NCBI RefSeq assembly: GCF_000152785.1
Contig: NZ_CH672414.1
Span: 1,019,472-1,083,471 of the forward strand
Direction: 5' to 3'
Length of the DNA stretch: 64,000 bases
Source: Yoonia vestfoldensis SKA53
Lineage (GTDB): Bacteria > Pseudomonadota > Alphaproteobacteria > Rhodobacterales > Rhodobacteraceae
In this document: one piece after another, positions 54,482 through 63,799 of the stretch
How positions within the stretch are numbered: the stretch's first letter is position 1
Layout: each line of letters opens with the position of its first letter
Made by a program: the position numbers and the translations under genes
The notes under the pieces: model-generated
Databases searched by the model: none
Told to the model about the DNA's origin: nothing
Seen by the model: the letters and a program-made list of their open reading frames with translations, nothing else

Positions 54482-55123
54482 TTAATCTTCAAACAGCTCT
54501 GATTGATCAGCATCGCCGTTGTCGTCGCCCGGATCGCCCAAGGCGACCGTGCCGGGGGGCGGGCGGTTTTCCAACAGCCCAGCGGCGCGCAATTCCTTTA
54601 TTCCGGGCAGGTCGCGGGCGTTTTCCAGCCCGAAATGGTCAAGGAAAGCTTGTGTCACCACAAAGGTCACGGGCCGCCCCGGTGTCATCTTGCGCCGGCC
54701 GAGCCTGATCCATTCCATCTCGATCAGCTGGTCGATGGTACCACGGCTGACACTGACGCCGCGGATTTCCTCGATCTCGGCGCGCGTCACCGGCTGGTGA
54801 TAGGCAACGATGGCGAGCGTTTCGATCGCCGCGCGCGACAATTTGCGGGTTTCGACGATTTCCTTTTGCATGAGGAACCCAAGGTCCGGCGCCGTGCGGA
54901 TCGCCCAGGCATCGCCGATACGCACCACATTGACGCCGCGCCCTTCGTAACGTTTGCGTAAGTACGCCAACGCCTCGGCCGGGTCGCAGCCATGCGGCAT
55001 CCGCCCGATCAGGTCTTGCACGGTAACGGGGTCTGCGGTGGCGAACAGGATCGCCTCGACCATGCGTTCCTGTTCGCCCATCGGGGGCGCATCAAACAGA
55101 CTGTCGTTTTGCGGTTTAGCCAT
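54482..55123 (-). CDS. scpB: ScpB, segregation and condensation protein B
   Basis: This 213-residue protein is the kite subunit of the SMC-ScpA-ScpB condensin that organises the chromosome. It starts at ATG 55123, overlapping the scpA stop by eight bases. Winged-helix features include ERMVEAILFATADPVTVQDL, YQVTR-like AIVAYHQPVTRAEIEEIRGV and VTQAFLDHFGLENARDLPGI. The C-terminus is acidic. Confidence 0.95.
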   Translation of the reverse strand: MAKPQNDSLFDAPPMGEQERMVEAILFATADPVTVQDLIGRMPHGCDPAEALAYLRKRYEGRGVNVVRIGDAWAIRTAPDLGFLMQKEIVETRKLSRAAIETLAIVAYHQPVTRAEIEEIRGVSVSRGTIDQLIEMEWIRLGRRKMTPGRPVTFVVTQAFLDHFGLENARDLPGIKELRAAGLLENRPPPGTVALGDPGDDNGDADQSELFED

Positions 55124-55910
55124 GGCGCGGTTCTTTCTTGCGGATCTGGATCGGCGCGAATGTGTCGCCTTGCCGGATTTCGATCTTGCCTTCCTTGGCC
55201 AGTTCCAGTGATGCGGCAAATGTCGCCGCCGTGGTGGACCGCCTGCGTTGCGGGTCCGCGTCCCAGCCATCGGGCAGATAGCTGACGATATCGGTCCAGT
55301 CACCGGCAAAGCCGATCAGATGGCGCATCCGTTCCAGCGCCTGTTCCATCGTCATCACATGCGCGCGGTCCAGCACGAAGGGCCGGAAATCATCGCGCGT
55401 GCGGATGCGGGCGTAACCCTGCATCAGGTCCAGCAGCGTCGCGGTATAGCGGATGCGGCGCACGCGCTGCACGTCCTCGGTAATGCCGCGCGCGAAAAAA
55501 TCGCGCCCCAGCTGGTCACGGGCCATCAGTTGCGCCGCCGCCTCGCGCATCGCGGACAGCCGTTCTAGCTGGAACGCCAGATGGGCGGCCAATTCTTCGC
55601 CCGATGGCCCCGCCTCGCGCGGGTCAGGCGGCAGCAACAGCCGTGATTTCAGAAACGCGAGCCAGGCCGCCATCACCAGATAATCGGCGGCCAGTTCCAG
55701 CCGCAGTGCCTTGGCCTGTTCGACAAAGGCCAGATATTGCTGCGCCAGCGCCAGAATCGAGATCTGGCGCAGATCGACCTTTTGGGTGCGCGACAGGGTC
55801 AACAGCAGATCGAGCGGCCCTTCGAAGGCACCGACATCGACAATCAGCGCCTCGGCGGCAACGCGGGCGCTGATACGGTCGGTATCTTGCTCAAATTCAT
55901 CGGGCTGCAT
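55116..55910 (-). CDS. scpA: ScpA, segregation and condensation protein A
   Basis: This 264-residue kleisin links the SMC heads. The N-terminal FEGPLDLLLTLSRTQKVDL (residues about 29-47) is the SMC-neck-binding helix with its usual FEGPLDLLL motif; the C-terminal winged helix ends in LELAKEGKIEIRQGDTFAPI. GAGG precedes the ATG, seven bases past the nagZ stop. Confidence 0.96.
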   Translation of the reverse strand: MQPDEFEQDTDRISARVAAEALIVDVGAFEGPLDLLLTLSRTQKVDLRQISILALAQQYLAFVEQAKALRLELAADYLVMAAWLAFLKSRLLLPPDPREAGPSGEELAAHLAFQLERLSAMREAAAQLMARDQLGRDFFARGITEDVQRVRRIRYTATLLDLMQGYARIRTRDDFRPFVLDRAHVMTMEQALERMRHLIGFAGDWTDIVSYLPDGWDADPQRRRSTTAATFAASLELAKEGKIEIRQGDTFAPIQIRKKEPRHG

Positions 55911-55916
55911 CGGACC

Positions 55917-56903
55917 TCACGCCATCAGCGTTTCAAATTCGGCCTCTAATGCGGTGATGTCAATCGTTTCGGGTGTCTTGCGCAGGGCGAGCGCGCGATT
56001 GGCGCGGATAACCGCCCGTGCCGACATGGCACCGGCGGCCTGTGCCACATCAGTCATCTCTCCCATATCACCATTGCAATGCAGGATCAGGTCACAGCCC
56101 GCGGCGATGGCGGCATGGCTGCGGTCGGTCACCGAACCTGCCAGCGCCTGCATCGACAGATCATCGGTCATCAGCAAGCCGTCAAACCCGATCTGGTCGC
56201 GGATCACCTGCATCATCACCGGCGATGTGGTGGCAGGCCGGTCGGGGTCAAGCGCGTCAAACACGATATGCGCGGTCATGCCCAAGGGCAGATCGCGCAA
56301 TGCCTTGAATGGCGCGAAATCATGGGCGGTCAGGTCATCAACGCTGGCACTGACGCGCGGCAAGGCCAGATGGCTGTCAGCCTGCGCGCGCCCATGGCCG
56401 GGGATATGTTTGAGCACCGGCAAAACACCGCCCGCCAGCAATCCATCCGCACAGGCGCGCGCCGCAGCGATCACCGTTGGCACATCACGGCCATAAAGGC
56501 GGTTTTGCAGGAACGGATGGGTCGCATCCTCGGCCAGATCGGCCAAGGGGGCGCAATTGACGTCAATGCCGACAGACAGCAAATCATGCGCAATCAACCG
56601 GTAGCGCAGCCATTGCGCGCGCAAAGGGTCAGCAGCGCGCGCCATCTGGTCCAATGCGGGCAGGTAGTCGCGCCAATGGGGGCTGCGCATCCGCTGCACC
56701 CGCCCCCCCTCCTGGTCGATCAGAATTGGCGCCGCGCGGCCCACGGCATCGCGCAGATCGCCGGTCAGGCGGCGGATCTGGTCAGGCGTGTCGATGTTGC
56801 GTGCAAACAGGATAAAGCCGAACGGGTCAGCGTCACGGAAAAACCCGCGTTCCCACGGCGTGATGTCGAGCGCGGCTGGGCCGAAAATCGCCGCGGTCTG
56901 CAT
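55917..56903 (-). CDS. nagZ: Beta-N-acetylhexosaminidase NagZ
   Basis: This 328-residue glycoside hydrolase family 3 enzyme releases GlcNAc from anhydromuropeptides during cell-wall recycling. The signature KHIPGHGRAQADSHLALPRV (about residues 167-186) carries the His-Asp dyad used by GH3 NagZ; LLIDQEGGRVQRM precedes it and LLMTDDLSMQALAGS contains the nucleophile Asp. It follows the SPOR gene by three bases. Confidence 0.95.
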   Translation of the reverse strand: MQTAAIFGPAALDITPWERGFFRDADPFGFILFARNIDTPDQIRRLTGDLRDAVGRAAPILIDQEGGRVQRMRSPHWRDYLPALDQMARAADPLRAQWLRYRLIAHDLLSVGIDVNCAPLADLAEDATHPFLQNRLYGRDVPTVIAAARACADGLLAGGVLPVLKHIPGHGRAQADSHLALPRVSASVDDLTAHDFAPFKALRDLPLGMTAHIVFDALDPDRPATTSPVMMQVIRDQIGFDGLLMTDDLSMQALAGSVTDRSHAAIAAGCDLILHCNGDMGEMTDVAQAAGAMSARAVIRANRALALRKTPETIDITALEAEFETLMA

Positions 56904-56906
56904 GAC

Positions 56907-57818
56907 CTAATTGACCACAACCGCGATACATTCCGCACCTTCGGCCTGCAAGGCGGCGCAGAACCGGCGGGCATCGTCGCGGTCGGCAAAGCCGCTGGCG
57001 CGCAACCGATACCATGTGCCACTGCTTTGCGTGCTGACCTGCACGACGCGTTCACGCCCGTTCATCAGCGCACCAAAGCGGGATTCAAGCCGCGCCCATT
57101 CTTCGGCCGCCAAGGCCGGTGACGAAAACGCGCCCAATTGCACCAGATCGGTGCCAGTGGCGAAACTGACCGTGGTCACCGGCACTTCTGTGGTGCTGGC
57201 GCGGGTGATCGCAGGCGCCGGTGCCGGCGCCGGGCGCAAGGATGCAGGCCGCAGGATCGGGCGCAGCGAGACCGCAACACCCGGCACAGAGGCAGGCACA
57301 CGGTCCATGGCAGCGACATCGCTGCGGGCTTCAGCCTCGGTGATTTCGGCGACCATGGCCAAAACATCCTCGACCGTGGTGCCCATGGTCTGGGCAGGCA
57401 CGGCAATGGCATCGGCATCGGGCAACAGGGCCACGGGCTGCATGATTTCCTCGCCCACGTCATCAACAGCGGCCATTGGCCGGGCCTCGAGGTCTTCGCG
57501 GGCCAGGCCTGGCATCCGTGGGGCCAGCACAAGCCGGTCCTCGGGCGCTGCCGCCTCGCCCATGGCGACCAATTCATTGACGGACAAACCGACATGGCGC
57601 GCAATATCACCGCCTGGATCATCAGGCAGCACCCGCATCTCGCCTTCCATGGCGCGGACCACGGGGATGCCCGTGACATCACGCATGATCAGCTGATAAC
57701 CCCAATAACCAATGCCAAAAATCAAGGACAAGGACACCAACGCGCCCGTGGCATTAACCCAGGGTTGCGCAGGTCCACTGCCCGATTGCGGGGCAAGCCC
57801 CTGCTCGTAAGTCGCCAT
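56907..57818 (-). CDS. SPOR-domain membrane protein
   Basis: This 303-residue protein has one N-terminal helix (about residues 29-47) and a C-terminal SPOR domain (LVQLGAFSSPALAAEEWARL, then VQVSTQSSGTWYRLRASGFA, ADRDDARRFCAALQAEG). SPOR domains bind denuded peptidoglycan at division sites. The long central part is Ala/Glu-rich and disordered. I use the ATG at 57818; a GTG precedes it directly. The location between argS and nagZ is conserved in the family and suits a division or cell-wall role. Confidence 0.9.
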   Translation of the reverse strand: MATYEQGLAPQSGSGPAQPWVNATGALVSLSLIFGIGYWGYQLIMRDVTGIPVVRAMEGEMRVLPDDPGGDIARHVGLSVNELVAMGEAAAPEDRLVLAPRMPGLAREDLEARPMAAVDDVGEEIMQPVALLPDADAIAVPAQTMGTTVEDVLAMVAEITEAEARSDVAAMDRVPASVPGVAVSLRPILRPASLRPAPAPAPAITRASTTEVPVTTVSFATGTDLVQLGAFSSPALAAEEWARLESRFGALMNGRERVVQVSTQSSGTWYRLRASGFADRDDARRFCAALQAEGAECIAVVVN

Positions 57819-57887
57819 CACTGCCTCACTGCCCGCGCCATTTGCGGCTTGTCGGGTCGTCTGCTCTGCCTTGACCGGCGGGCTGCG

Positions 57888-59630
57888 TTAGCGCATTTCC
57901 TCTGCCGGTGTGACGCCTAGAATACCCAAACCGTGCGAAATAACAATCGCAACAGCCCGGATCAGCGCAATTTTCGCTTGTGTTGTATCAGAATCACCCA
58001 TCTGCAGGAACCGCAGGGACGCATCGTCATTGCCACGGTTCCACAAAGCATGGAAATCCGACGCCAGATCATACAGATAAAACGCGATCCTGTGGGGTTC
58101 ATGGCCCTTGGCCGCGATTTCCACCAGACGCGGCCATTCGGCGATCTTGCGCGCGACGGCCAGCTCGGCCTCGTGGGTCAGACCGGACAGATCGACCGCA
58201 GCCAGCGTGGCGTCATCAACCGCGACACCGGCATCCTGCGCCTTGCGCAACACCGAATTGACCCGCGCATGGGCATATTGGACATAAAAGACAGGGTTAT
58301 CCTTGGATTGTTCCAAAACCTTTGCAAAATCGAAATCCAAAGGCGCGTCATTCTTGCGCGTCAGCATGTGAAAACGGGTCACGTCAGGGCCAACCTCGTC
58401 CACCACATCGCGCAGCGTGATGAATGTTCCGGCCCGTTTCGACATCTTGAACGGCGCGCCGTTCTGGTACAGCTTCACCAATTGGGTCAGCTTGATATCC
58501 AGCGGCACCTTGCCATCCGACAACGCTGCAACTGCCGCCTTCATCCGTTTGACATAGCCACCGTGATCGGCCCCGAACACGTCGATCAGCGCATCAAAGC
58601 CGCGCTGCACCTTGTCATAATGATAGGCGATATCGGGCGCAAAATAGGTCCAGGCACCGTCCGATTTCTGCACCGGCCGGTCCACGTCATCGCCGTGGGC
58701 GGTGGATTTGAACAGGGTCTGTTCGCGCGGTTCCCAATCTTCGGGCGTCTTGCCCTTGGGGGCTTCCAGCACGCCTTGATAGATCAGGCCCTTGGCATCA
58801 AGCTCTGCAATCGCTTTCTCGATCAAGCCACTGCCGTACAATGATTTTTCGGAATAGAAACTATCCATCTCGATACCCAGCTGCGCCAGATCGGCACGGA
58901 TCAGCGCCATCATCGCATCGGTCGCAAACAGGCGGACATCGTCCAGCCAGACATCTTCGCTTTGGTCCAAATACTCAGATCCGACCTTCTCCTTCAGCGC
59001 CTCGCCCACGGGGATCAGGTAATCGCCGGGATAGGACCCTTCGGGCCAGTCCACGGTCAGGTCATGCGCCTCGACATAACGCAGATAGACCGACCGCGCG
59101 AGCACATCGACCTGTGCGCCGCCATCATTGATGTAATATTCGCGCGTCACATCATAGCCTGCGTAATCGAGCAGGCTGGCCAGCGCATCGCCGAACACCG
59201 CACCACGGGTATGGCCCACATGCAACGGGCCGGTGGGGTTCGCGCTGACATATTCGACCAGCATCCGCTGCCCCTGCCCCAATCTGGACCGGCCAAAACC
59301 TTTATCCGACAGCGCCGATTTTACGATGCCCTGCCAGGCGGCAGGCACCAGATGCATGTTCAGAAATCCAGGCCCTGCAACATCGGCGCTGGCGATCAGC
59401 GGGTCCGCGGCCAGTTTCACCGCCAGCGCATCGGCGATCGCACGCGGGTTCAGGCCCGCAGGTTTGGCCAGCACCATCGCAGCATTCGTTGCCATATCGC
59501 CATGTGCGGCATCGCGGGGCGGTTCGACCGCGACGGCATCCAGCGCCAGCCCCTGCGGCAAGGCGCCATCGGCAACCATCTGGTCAAGACAGGCCAGCAC
59601 ACGGCCCCGCACATCAGCGAAAAGGTTCAT
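57888..59630 (-). CDS. argS: Arginyl-tRNA synthetase
   Basis: This 580-residue class I synthetase starts at ATG 59630 (MNLFADVRGRVLACLDQMV). The ATP site motif HIGH appears as HVGHTRGAVFGDAL (near residue 131) and the KMSK motif as FKMSKRAGTF (near 400). The N-terminal Add-1 domain for tRNA D-loop recognition and the C-terminal anticodon-binding domain (DLASDFHALWNRGNDDASLR) are present. Its ORF begins 50 bases past the dgt stop. Confidence 0.97.
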   Translation of the reverse strand: MNLFADVRGRVLACLDQMVADGALPQGLALDAVAVEPPRDAAHGDMATNAAMVLAKPAGLNPRAIADALAVKLAADPLIASADVAGPGFLNMHLVPAAWQGIVKSALSDKGFGRSRLGQGQRMLVEYVSANPTGPLHVGHTRGAVFGDALASLLDYAGYDVTREYYINDGGAQVDVLARSVYLRYVEAHDLTVDWPEGSYPGDYLIPVGEALKEKVGSEYLDQSEDVWLDDVRLFATDAMMALIRADLAQLGIEMDSFYSEKSLYGSGLIEKAIAELDAKGLIYQGVLEAPKGKTPEDWEPREQTLFKSTAHGDDVDRPVQKSDGAWTYFAPDIAYHYDKVQRGFDALIDVFGADHGGYVKRMKAAVAALSDGKVPLDIKLTQLVKLYQNGAPFKMSKRAGTFITLRDVVDEVGPDVTRFHMLTRKNDAPLDFDFAKVLEQSKDNPVFYVQYAHARVNSVLRKAQDAGVAVDDATLAAVDLSGLTHEAELAVARKIAEWPRLVEIAAKGHEPHRIAFYLYDLASDFHALWNRGNDDASLRFLQMGDSDTTQAKIALIRAVAIVISHGLGILGVTPAEEMR

Positions 59631-59680
59631 TTTATCGGTCCATTTTTGATCCGGCAGGTGTATCACCCCCGCCGCCCGCG

Positions 59681-60853
59681 TCAATTCCCGTCGATCACCC
59701 CGGGTGGGATGGTTTCGCCGCCAATCAGGCGTTTGTGTTCCTGAATGGCAAAACGGTCAGTCATGCCTGCGATGTAATCGGCCACGATCCGCGCCAGCGC
59801 GGTGCGGCCCTGCGCATCGGCCACATCCTTGCGCCATTGCTTGGGCAGCTCGTCCGGGTTGTCCATGAAGAACGGGAATAATTCGTTAACCATGTTCGTG
59901 ACAACGACCCGCATTTCGACCACCGCAGGCGCACGGTACATGCGGTCGAACAGGAATTGCCGGATCACTTTCAGATCGGTCCAAAGGTCGGGTGAAAACT
60001 GGATCACCATGCGCCCGGCGTGGCGGATATCATGCACCGATCTGGGGTTCAGATCGGCCAGATTGCGGCGGCTGACAGCGATCACATCCTCGACCAGCAC
60101 GCCAAAGAACCGGCGCAACGCCTCGTGCCGGCGGCGGTAGTAATTCAGGCCGGGGTATTTCGCATCGACCCGCGCGAAACAATCGCGCAGGATCGGCAGG
60201 GCGGCAAGATCATCGGTGCTGAACAGTTCTGCACGAAGTCCGTCGTGCAAGTCATGGTTATTATAGGCGATATCGTCTGAAAGTGCAGCCACCTGCGCCT
60301 CGGCACTGGCATGGGTGTGCAGTTCCAGATCGTGGCGCGCATTATAGGCGGCCAGCGCATAGGGGATGTCGCCCACAACCGGCCCATTATGTTTGGCGAT
60401 GCCTTCCAGCGTTTCCCATGTCAGGTTCAGCCCGTCCCATTCGGCATAATGCCGTTCCAGATCGGTGACGATCCGCAGGGCCTGCGCATTGTGGTCGAAA
60501 CCGCCGTAAGGTTGCATCAGCGCATCCAGCGCCTCTTCGCCGGTATGCCCGAACGGTGTGTGGCCCAGATCATGTGCCAAGGCGACAGCCTCGGTCAGTT
60601 CCACGTTCAGCCCCAAGGTCGCGGCGATGGTGCGCGCGACCTGTGCCACCTCGATCGAATGGGTCAGGCGGGTGCGGAAATAATCGCCTTCATGTTCGAT
60701 GAAGACTTGGGTCTTGTGTTTGAGCCGCCGGAAGGCCGAGGCATGGATGATCCGGTCACGGTCGCGCTGGAACGGCGAGCGAAAGGTGCTTTCTTCTTCT
60801 GCATAAAGCCTGCCGCGTGGATTGGCCGGATCGGTCGCATAGGGCGCTGTCAT
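59681..60853 (-). CDS. dgt: Deoxyguanosinetriphosphate triphosphohydrolase-like protein
   Basis: This 390-residue HD-domain enzyme belongs to the dGTPase-like group 1. The metal ligands are His in THSIEVAQVAR (near 65), the pair in LAHDLGHTPFGHTGEEAL (near 93-94) and Asp in LSDDIAYNNHDLHDG (near 183). The family hydrolyses dNTPs to nucleoside and triphosphate; substrate here is not certain. It diverges from the IscA-like gene across 70 bases and leads the argS run. Confidence 0.92.
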   Translation of the reverse strand: MTAPYATDPANPRGRLYAEEESTFRSPFQRDRDRIIHASAFRRLKHKTQVFIEHEGDYFRTRLTHSIEVAQVARTIAATLGLNVELTEAVALAHDLGHTPFGHTGEEALDALMQPYGGFDHNAQALRIVTDLERHYAEWDGLNLTWETLEGIAKHNGPVVGDIPYALAAYNARHDLELHTHASAEAQVAALSDDIAYNNHDLHDGLRAELFSTDDLAALPILRDCFARVDAKYPGLNYYRRRHEALRRFFGVLVEDVIAVSRRNLADLNPRSVHDIRHAGRMVIQFSPDLWTDLKVIRQFLFDRMYRAPAVVEMRVVVTNMVNELFPFFMDNPDELPKQWRKDVADAQGRTALARIVADYIAGMTDRFAIQEHKRLIGGETIPPGVIDGN

Positions 60854-60923
60854 TTGTTTGCCTGTTGTCGGGTTTGCCTGACATGCCTATATGTCAAAGA
60901 TGAACAATCCGAAAGGCGATGCA

Positions 60924-61250
60924 ATGCTTACGCTTCCTCCCCAAGTCACGCCGCGTGCTTTTGAACGGCTGGCGGAAATTGGCGCTGCCGCGCAAGGCAA
61001 GGCCCTGCGCATCGCGGTCGAAGGCGGCGGTTGTTCGGGGTTTCAATATGAAATTGATCTGGACGAGCCAAAGGACGACGATCTGATCCTGTCGGACAAA
61101 GGCGAAACCGTGGTGATCGACGCCATTTCGCTGCCGTTCCTGACCGATGCTGTGATCGATTTTTCCGAAGAATTGATCGGCGCACGGTTCGTGATCAACA
61201 ATCCAAATGCATCCTCGTCCTGTGGCTGCGGCACATCGTTTGCGATGTGA
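60924..61250 (+). CDS. HesB/IscA-family Fe-S carrier (ErpA-like)
   Basis: This 108-residue A-type carrier begins MLTLPPQVTPRAFERLAEIG, with AAAGG at good spacing before ATG 60924. The three conserved Cys are in GGGCSGFQYEID (near residue 34) and SSCGCGTSF (near 101 and 103). It should pass Fe-S clusters from the SUF scaffold to client proteins. Its stop overlaps xthA by one base. Confidence 0.93.
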   Translation: MLTLPPQVTPRAFERLAEIGAAAQGKALRIAVEGGGCSGFQYEIDLDEPKDDDLILSDKGETVVIDAISLPFLTDAVIDFSEELIGARFVINNPNASSSCGCGTSFAM

Positions 61251-62029
61251 TGAAGATCGCGACATTCAACATCAACGGCGTCAAGGCGCGGATCGAAACC
61301 CTGTGCGATTGGCTGGACGACAGCGCACCAGACGTGGCGATCCTGCAAGAGATCAAATCGGTCGATGACGGCTTTCCCCGCCAGTTGATCGAGGATCGCG
61401 GCTATACGCTCGAAACCCACGGGCAAAAGGGGTTCAACGGGGTGGCGATCCTGTCGAAACTGCCGCTGGAGGATGTGACCCGTGGCCTGCCCGGTGATGA
61501 TGCCGACGAACAGGCCCGCTGGATCGAGGCGACAGTGGTTGGCGATGTCGCGGTGCGGATTTGCGGGCTATACCTGCCCAACGGAAACCCCGCGCCGGGG
61601 CCGAAGTTTGACTATAAGCTCGCATGGATGGAAAGGTTGCTGGCGCGCGCCACCGCGCTGCTGGCCGACGAGATGCCCGCGCTGATGGCGGGGGATTACA
61701 ACATCATCCCGCAAGGAATGGACGCCGCAAGGCCTCAGGTCTGGCGCGACGATGCTTTGTTCCGGCCTGAAAGCCGTGCCGCCTATCGCCGTATCCTGAA
61801 CCTTGGTTTTACCGAGGCGTTCCGCACGCTGGAACCCGGCGCGGGACATTATTCGTTCTGGGATTATCAGGCCGGGGCCTGGGAAAAGAACAATGGTATC
61901 CGCATCGACCATTTCCTGCTGACCCCGCAATGCGCGGATCTGCTGGCGGGGGCCTGGATCGAAAAAGACCTGCGTGCGCGCGACAAACCGTCGGATCATG
62001 TGCCGGTCTGGGTGGAACTGCGCCCCTGA
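61250..62029 (+). CDS. xthA: Exodeoxyribonuclease III
   Basis: This 259-residue AP endonuclease and 3' exonuclease repairs abasic sites. Motifs: KIATFNINGVKARIETL at the start, LQEIKS with the metal-binding Glu (near 34), the GDYNIIPQ Asp-Asn pair (near 152-154), and SDHVPVWVEL with the catalytic His (near 250). The ATG is the second base triplet of a TGATG overlap; a GTG just before it is a weaker option. Confidence 0.96.
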   Translation: MKIATFNINGVKARIETLCDWLDDSAPDVAILQEIKSVDDGFPRQLIEDRGYTLETHGQKGFNGVAILSKLPLEDVTRGLPGDDADEQARWIEATVVGDVAVRICGLYLPNGNPAPGPKFDYKLAWMERLLARATALLADEMPALMAGDYNIIPQGMDAARPQVWRDDALFRPESRAAYRRILNLGFTEAFRTLEPGAGHYSFWDYQAGAWEKNNGIRIDHFLLTPQCADLLAGAWIEKDLRARDKPSDHVPVWVELRP

Positions 62030-62040
62030 CGGGGCTGGTG

Positions 62041-62073
62041 GCCTTCGGCGAGGATATTTTTAAACAGATGAAG
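62041..62073 (+). repeat. Dispersed intergenic repeat copy between xthA and the monooxygenase gene
   Basis: GCCTTCGGCGAGGATATTTT (62041-62060) matches the repeat core with changes at two or three bases and continues into AAACAGATGAAG. It overlaps the stop codon of the convergent monooxygenase gene. Confidence 0.7.
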
Positions 62074-63196
62074 TTGTCACGTCGTGGTCATAGAGCCAGC
62101 CAAGGCGGTTGATAAACGCGTCTGGCGCAATTTTACCAAGTGTTTTCAGCCCTAGATGCGCCACACGCCGTGGGGCGCCGGACAGGTGATAATTGCGCGC
62201 ATTGGCGTTGGCGGCGGCGATGGCGCGGCTGACGCGGGGGCGGCGGGCGGATTGATAGGCGTGCAGCGCCTGCGCCAGATTGGGCTGCGCATCGGTGATC
62301 TGTGCGAGGGTAAAGGCATCTTCAATCGCGAGATTAGCGCCTTGGGCCAGAAACGGCAGCGTCGGATGGGCGGCATCACCCAGCAGCGCGATTTGGTCAT
62401 TGTGCCAATGATCCGCCACCTTATGGCGGAACAGGCCCCAAAGATTGCAGGCATCGACCCCCGCCAGAAGATCCTGCAACGGTGCGGCGCAATCGGCGAA
62501 GGCTGCGCGCAGATTGGCGGGGTCATCACCGTGGTGCCAACCTTCGGCGGCCCAAATGTCGCGTTCCTGCACGGCAACGATATTCAGCCGGTTCCGAGCC
62601 AAAGGATAGGTCACGACATGCCGCCCCGGTGCCATCCAGATTTGTGCGACGGGTGGCACGTTGGCGGCGGGAATGATCGCGCGCCAAGCGACCTGTCCGG
62701 TGAAAAACGGAGCATCCGCAGTGTTCAGCACAGGCCGGATCACTGAATGCAACCCATCGGCGCCAAGCGTCAGATCTGCGCCAGATAAACCATCCGCTGT
62801 CACATCCGCGATCCGCGCGTTCAGCACGATGCGCACGCCCGCCGCGGCGCAGGCCTGCGCCAGCAGACCGATCAAATCGGCGCGGTGCACGAAGCGGTAC
62901 GGCGGGGTCTGGCGGGTCAGGTCAAAGCGCGCGATGGCCCGCCCGCTGAGCGCATCCACCGGTTTGACAGCTGTAGCGCGCAGACCGGACTGGTCCAGTG
63001 CATCCGCCAGCCCAAGAGCTGCAAGCGCACGCGCGCCATTGGGGGTGAGTTGCAGGCCTGCGCCCACCTCGGCAATGGCGGGGGCTTGTTCGTGGACAGT
63101 GACCTGTGCGCCTTGGCGTGCAAAGGCCAAGGCCGCGGTCAGCCCGCCGATCCCGCCGCCAATGATGGCAATGCTGCGTCCGGCATTGGCCCCCAC
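62060..63196 (-). CDS. FAD-dependent aromatic-ring monooxygenase
   Basis: This 378-residue flavoprotein hydroxylase has the Rossmann motif IAIIGGGIGGLTAALAFA (residues about 9-26), the DG motif region LGADGLHSVIRP (near 145) and the GDAAHPTLPFLAQGANLAIED region (near 275), the set found in salicylate and 3-hydroxybenzoate hydroxylases. I start at a GTG at 63196, two bases past the dksA stop; an ATG at 63250 would add 18 Lys/Asn-rich residues encoded inside dksA. Substrate cannot be told from sequence. The family call is good. Confidence 0.85.
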   Translation of the reverse strand: MGANAGRSIAIIGGGIGGLTAALAFARQGAQVTVHEQAPAIAEVGAGLQLTPNGARALAALGLADALDQSGLRATAVKPVDALSGRAIARFDLTRQTPPYRFVHRADLIGLLAQACAAAGVRIVLNARIADVTADGLSGADLTLGADGLHSVIRPVLNTADAPFFTGQVAWRAIIPAANVPPVAQIWMAPGRHVVTYPLARNRLNIVAVQERDIWAAEGWHHGDDPANLRAAFADCAAPLQDLLAGVDACNLWGLFRHKVADHWHNDQIALLGDAAHPTLPFLAQGANLAIEDAFTLAQITDAQPNLAQALHAYQSARRPRVSRAIAAANANARNYHLSGAPRRVAHLGLKTLGKIAPDAFINRLGWLYDHDVTTSSV

Positions 63197-63197
63197 A

Positions 63198-63620
63198 TCA
63201 ATCGTCGCGGTGGACTTTTTCACGCCGTTCGTGGCGTTCTTGCGCTTCAAGGCTCATCGTGGCGATGGGGCGCGCATCCAGACGCTTGAGCGAAATCGGC
63301 TCGCCGGTGATTTCACAATAGCCGTATTCGCCATCGTCGATTCGGCGCAGCGCGGCGTCGATCTTGTTGACCAGCTTGCGCTGGCGGTCGCGGGTGCGCA
63401 ACTCGATCGACCTGTCGGTTTCTTCAGAGGCGCGGTCTGCCACATCGGGGATATTGCGGGTCTGGTCTTTCATCCCCGCCACGGTGTCGCGGCTGTCTTC
63501 GAGGATCTCCGCCTTCCAATCCAGCAACTTGCGGCGGAAATATTCGGTCTGGCGTTCGTTCATGAAAGGTTCGTCATCGGCCGGACGATAATCGTTCGAA
63601 AGAAACACTTCGGCTTTCAT
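63198..63620 (-). CDS. dksA: DksA-type RNA polymerase regulator with degenerate zinc finger
   Basis: This 140-residue protein binds in the secondary channel of RNA polymerase and, with ppGpp, adjusts rRNA and amino-acid promoters. It starts at ATG 63620 (MKAEVFLSNDYRPADDEPFM). Coiled-coil tip residues are present (IPDVADRASEETDRS, Asp59, Asp62 and Ala64). The usual four-Cys zinc finger has only one Cys (Cys102 in YCEITGEPI); the second pair is replaced by ARPIATMS. Reduced Cys is known in Rhodobacter DksA, and it should make the protein insensitive to zinc and thiol oxidation. Confidence 0.93.
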   Translation of the reverse strand: MKAEVFLSNDYRPADDEPFMNERQTEYFRRKLLDWKAEILEDSRDTVAGMKDQTRNIPDVADRASEETDRSIELRTRDRQRKLVNKIDAALRRIDDGEYGYCEITGEPISLKRLDARPIATMSLEAQERHERREKVHRDD

Positions 63621-63799
63621 CGCATTTTCCTTGTCTGGCGATCGGGTAACGCGACCACAGGCCATGCAGCAACGGTCCCAATTCCAGCGCCGTGTACCCT
63701 TTTGGCCTTGCCATGTCACCCCCTGAATTGATCTGCGGGGCGGGTGTTGCCGATCGTCGTAGACCTGCTAACTTGCGCAGAAATCAAAGGGTAAAGATC

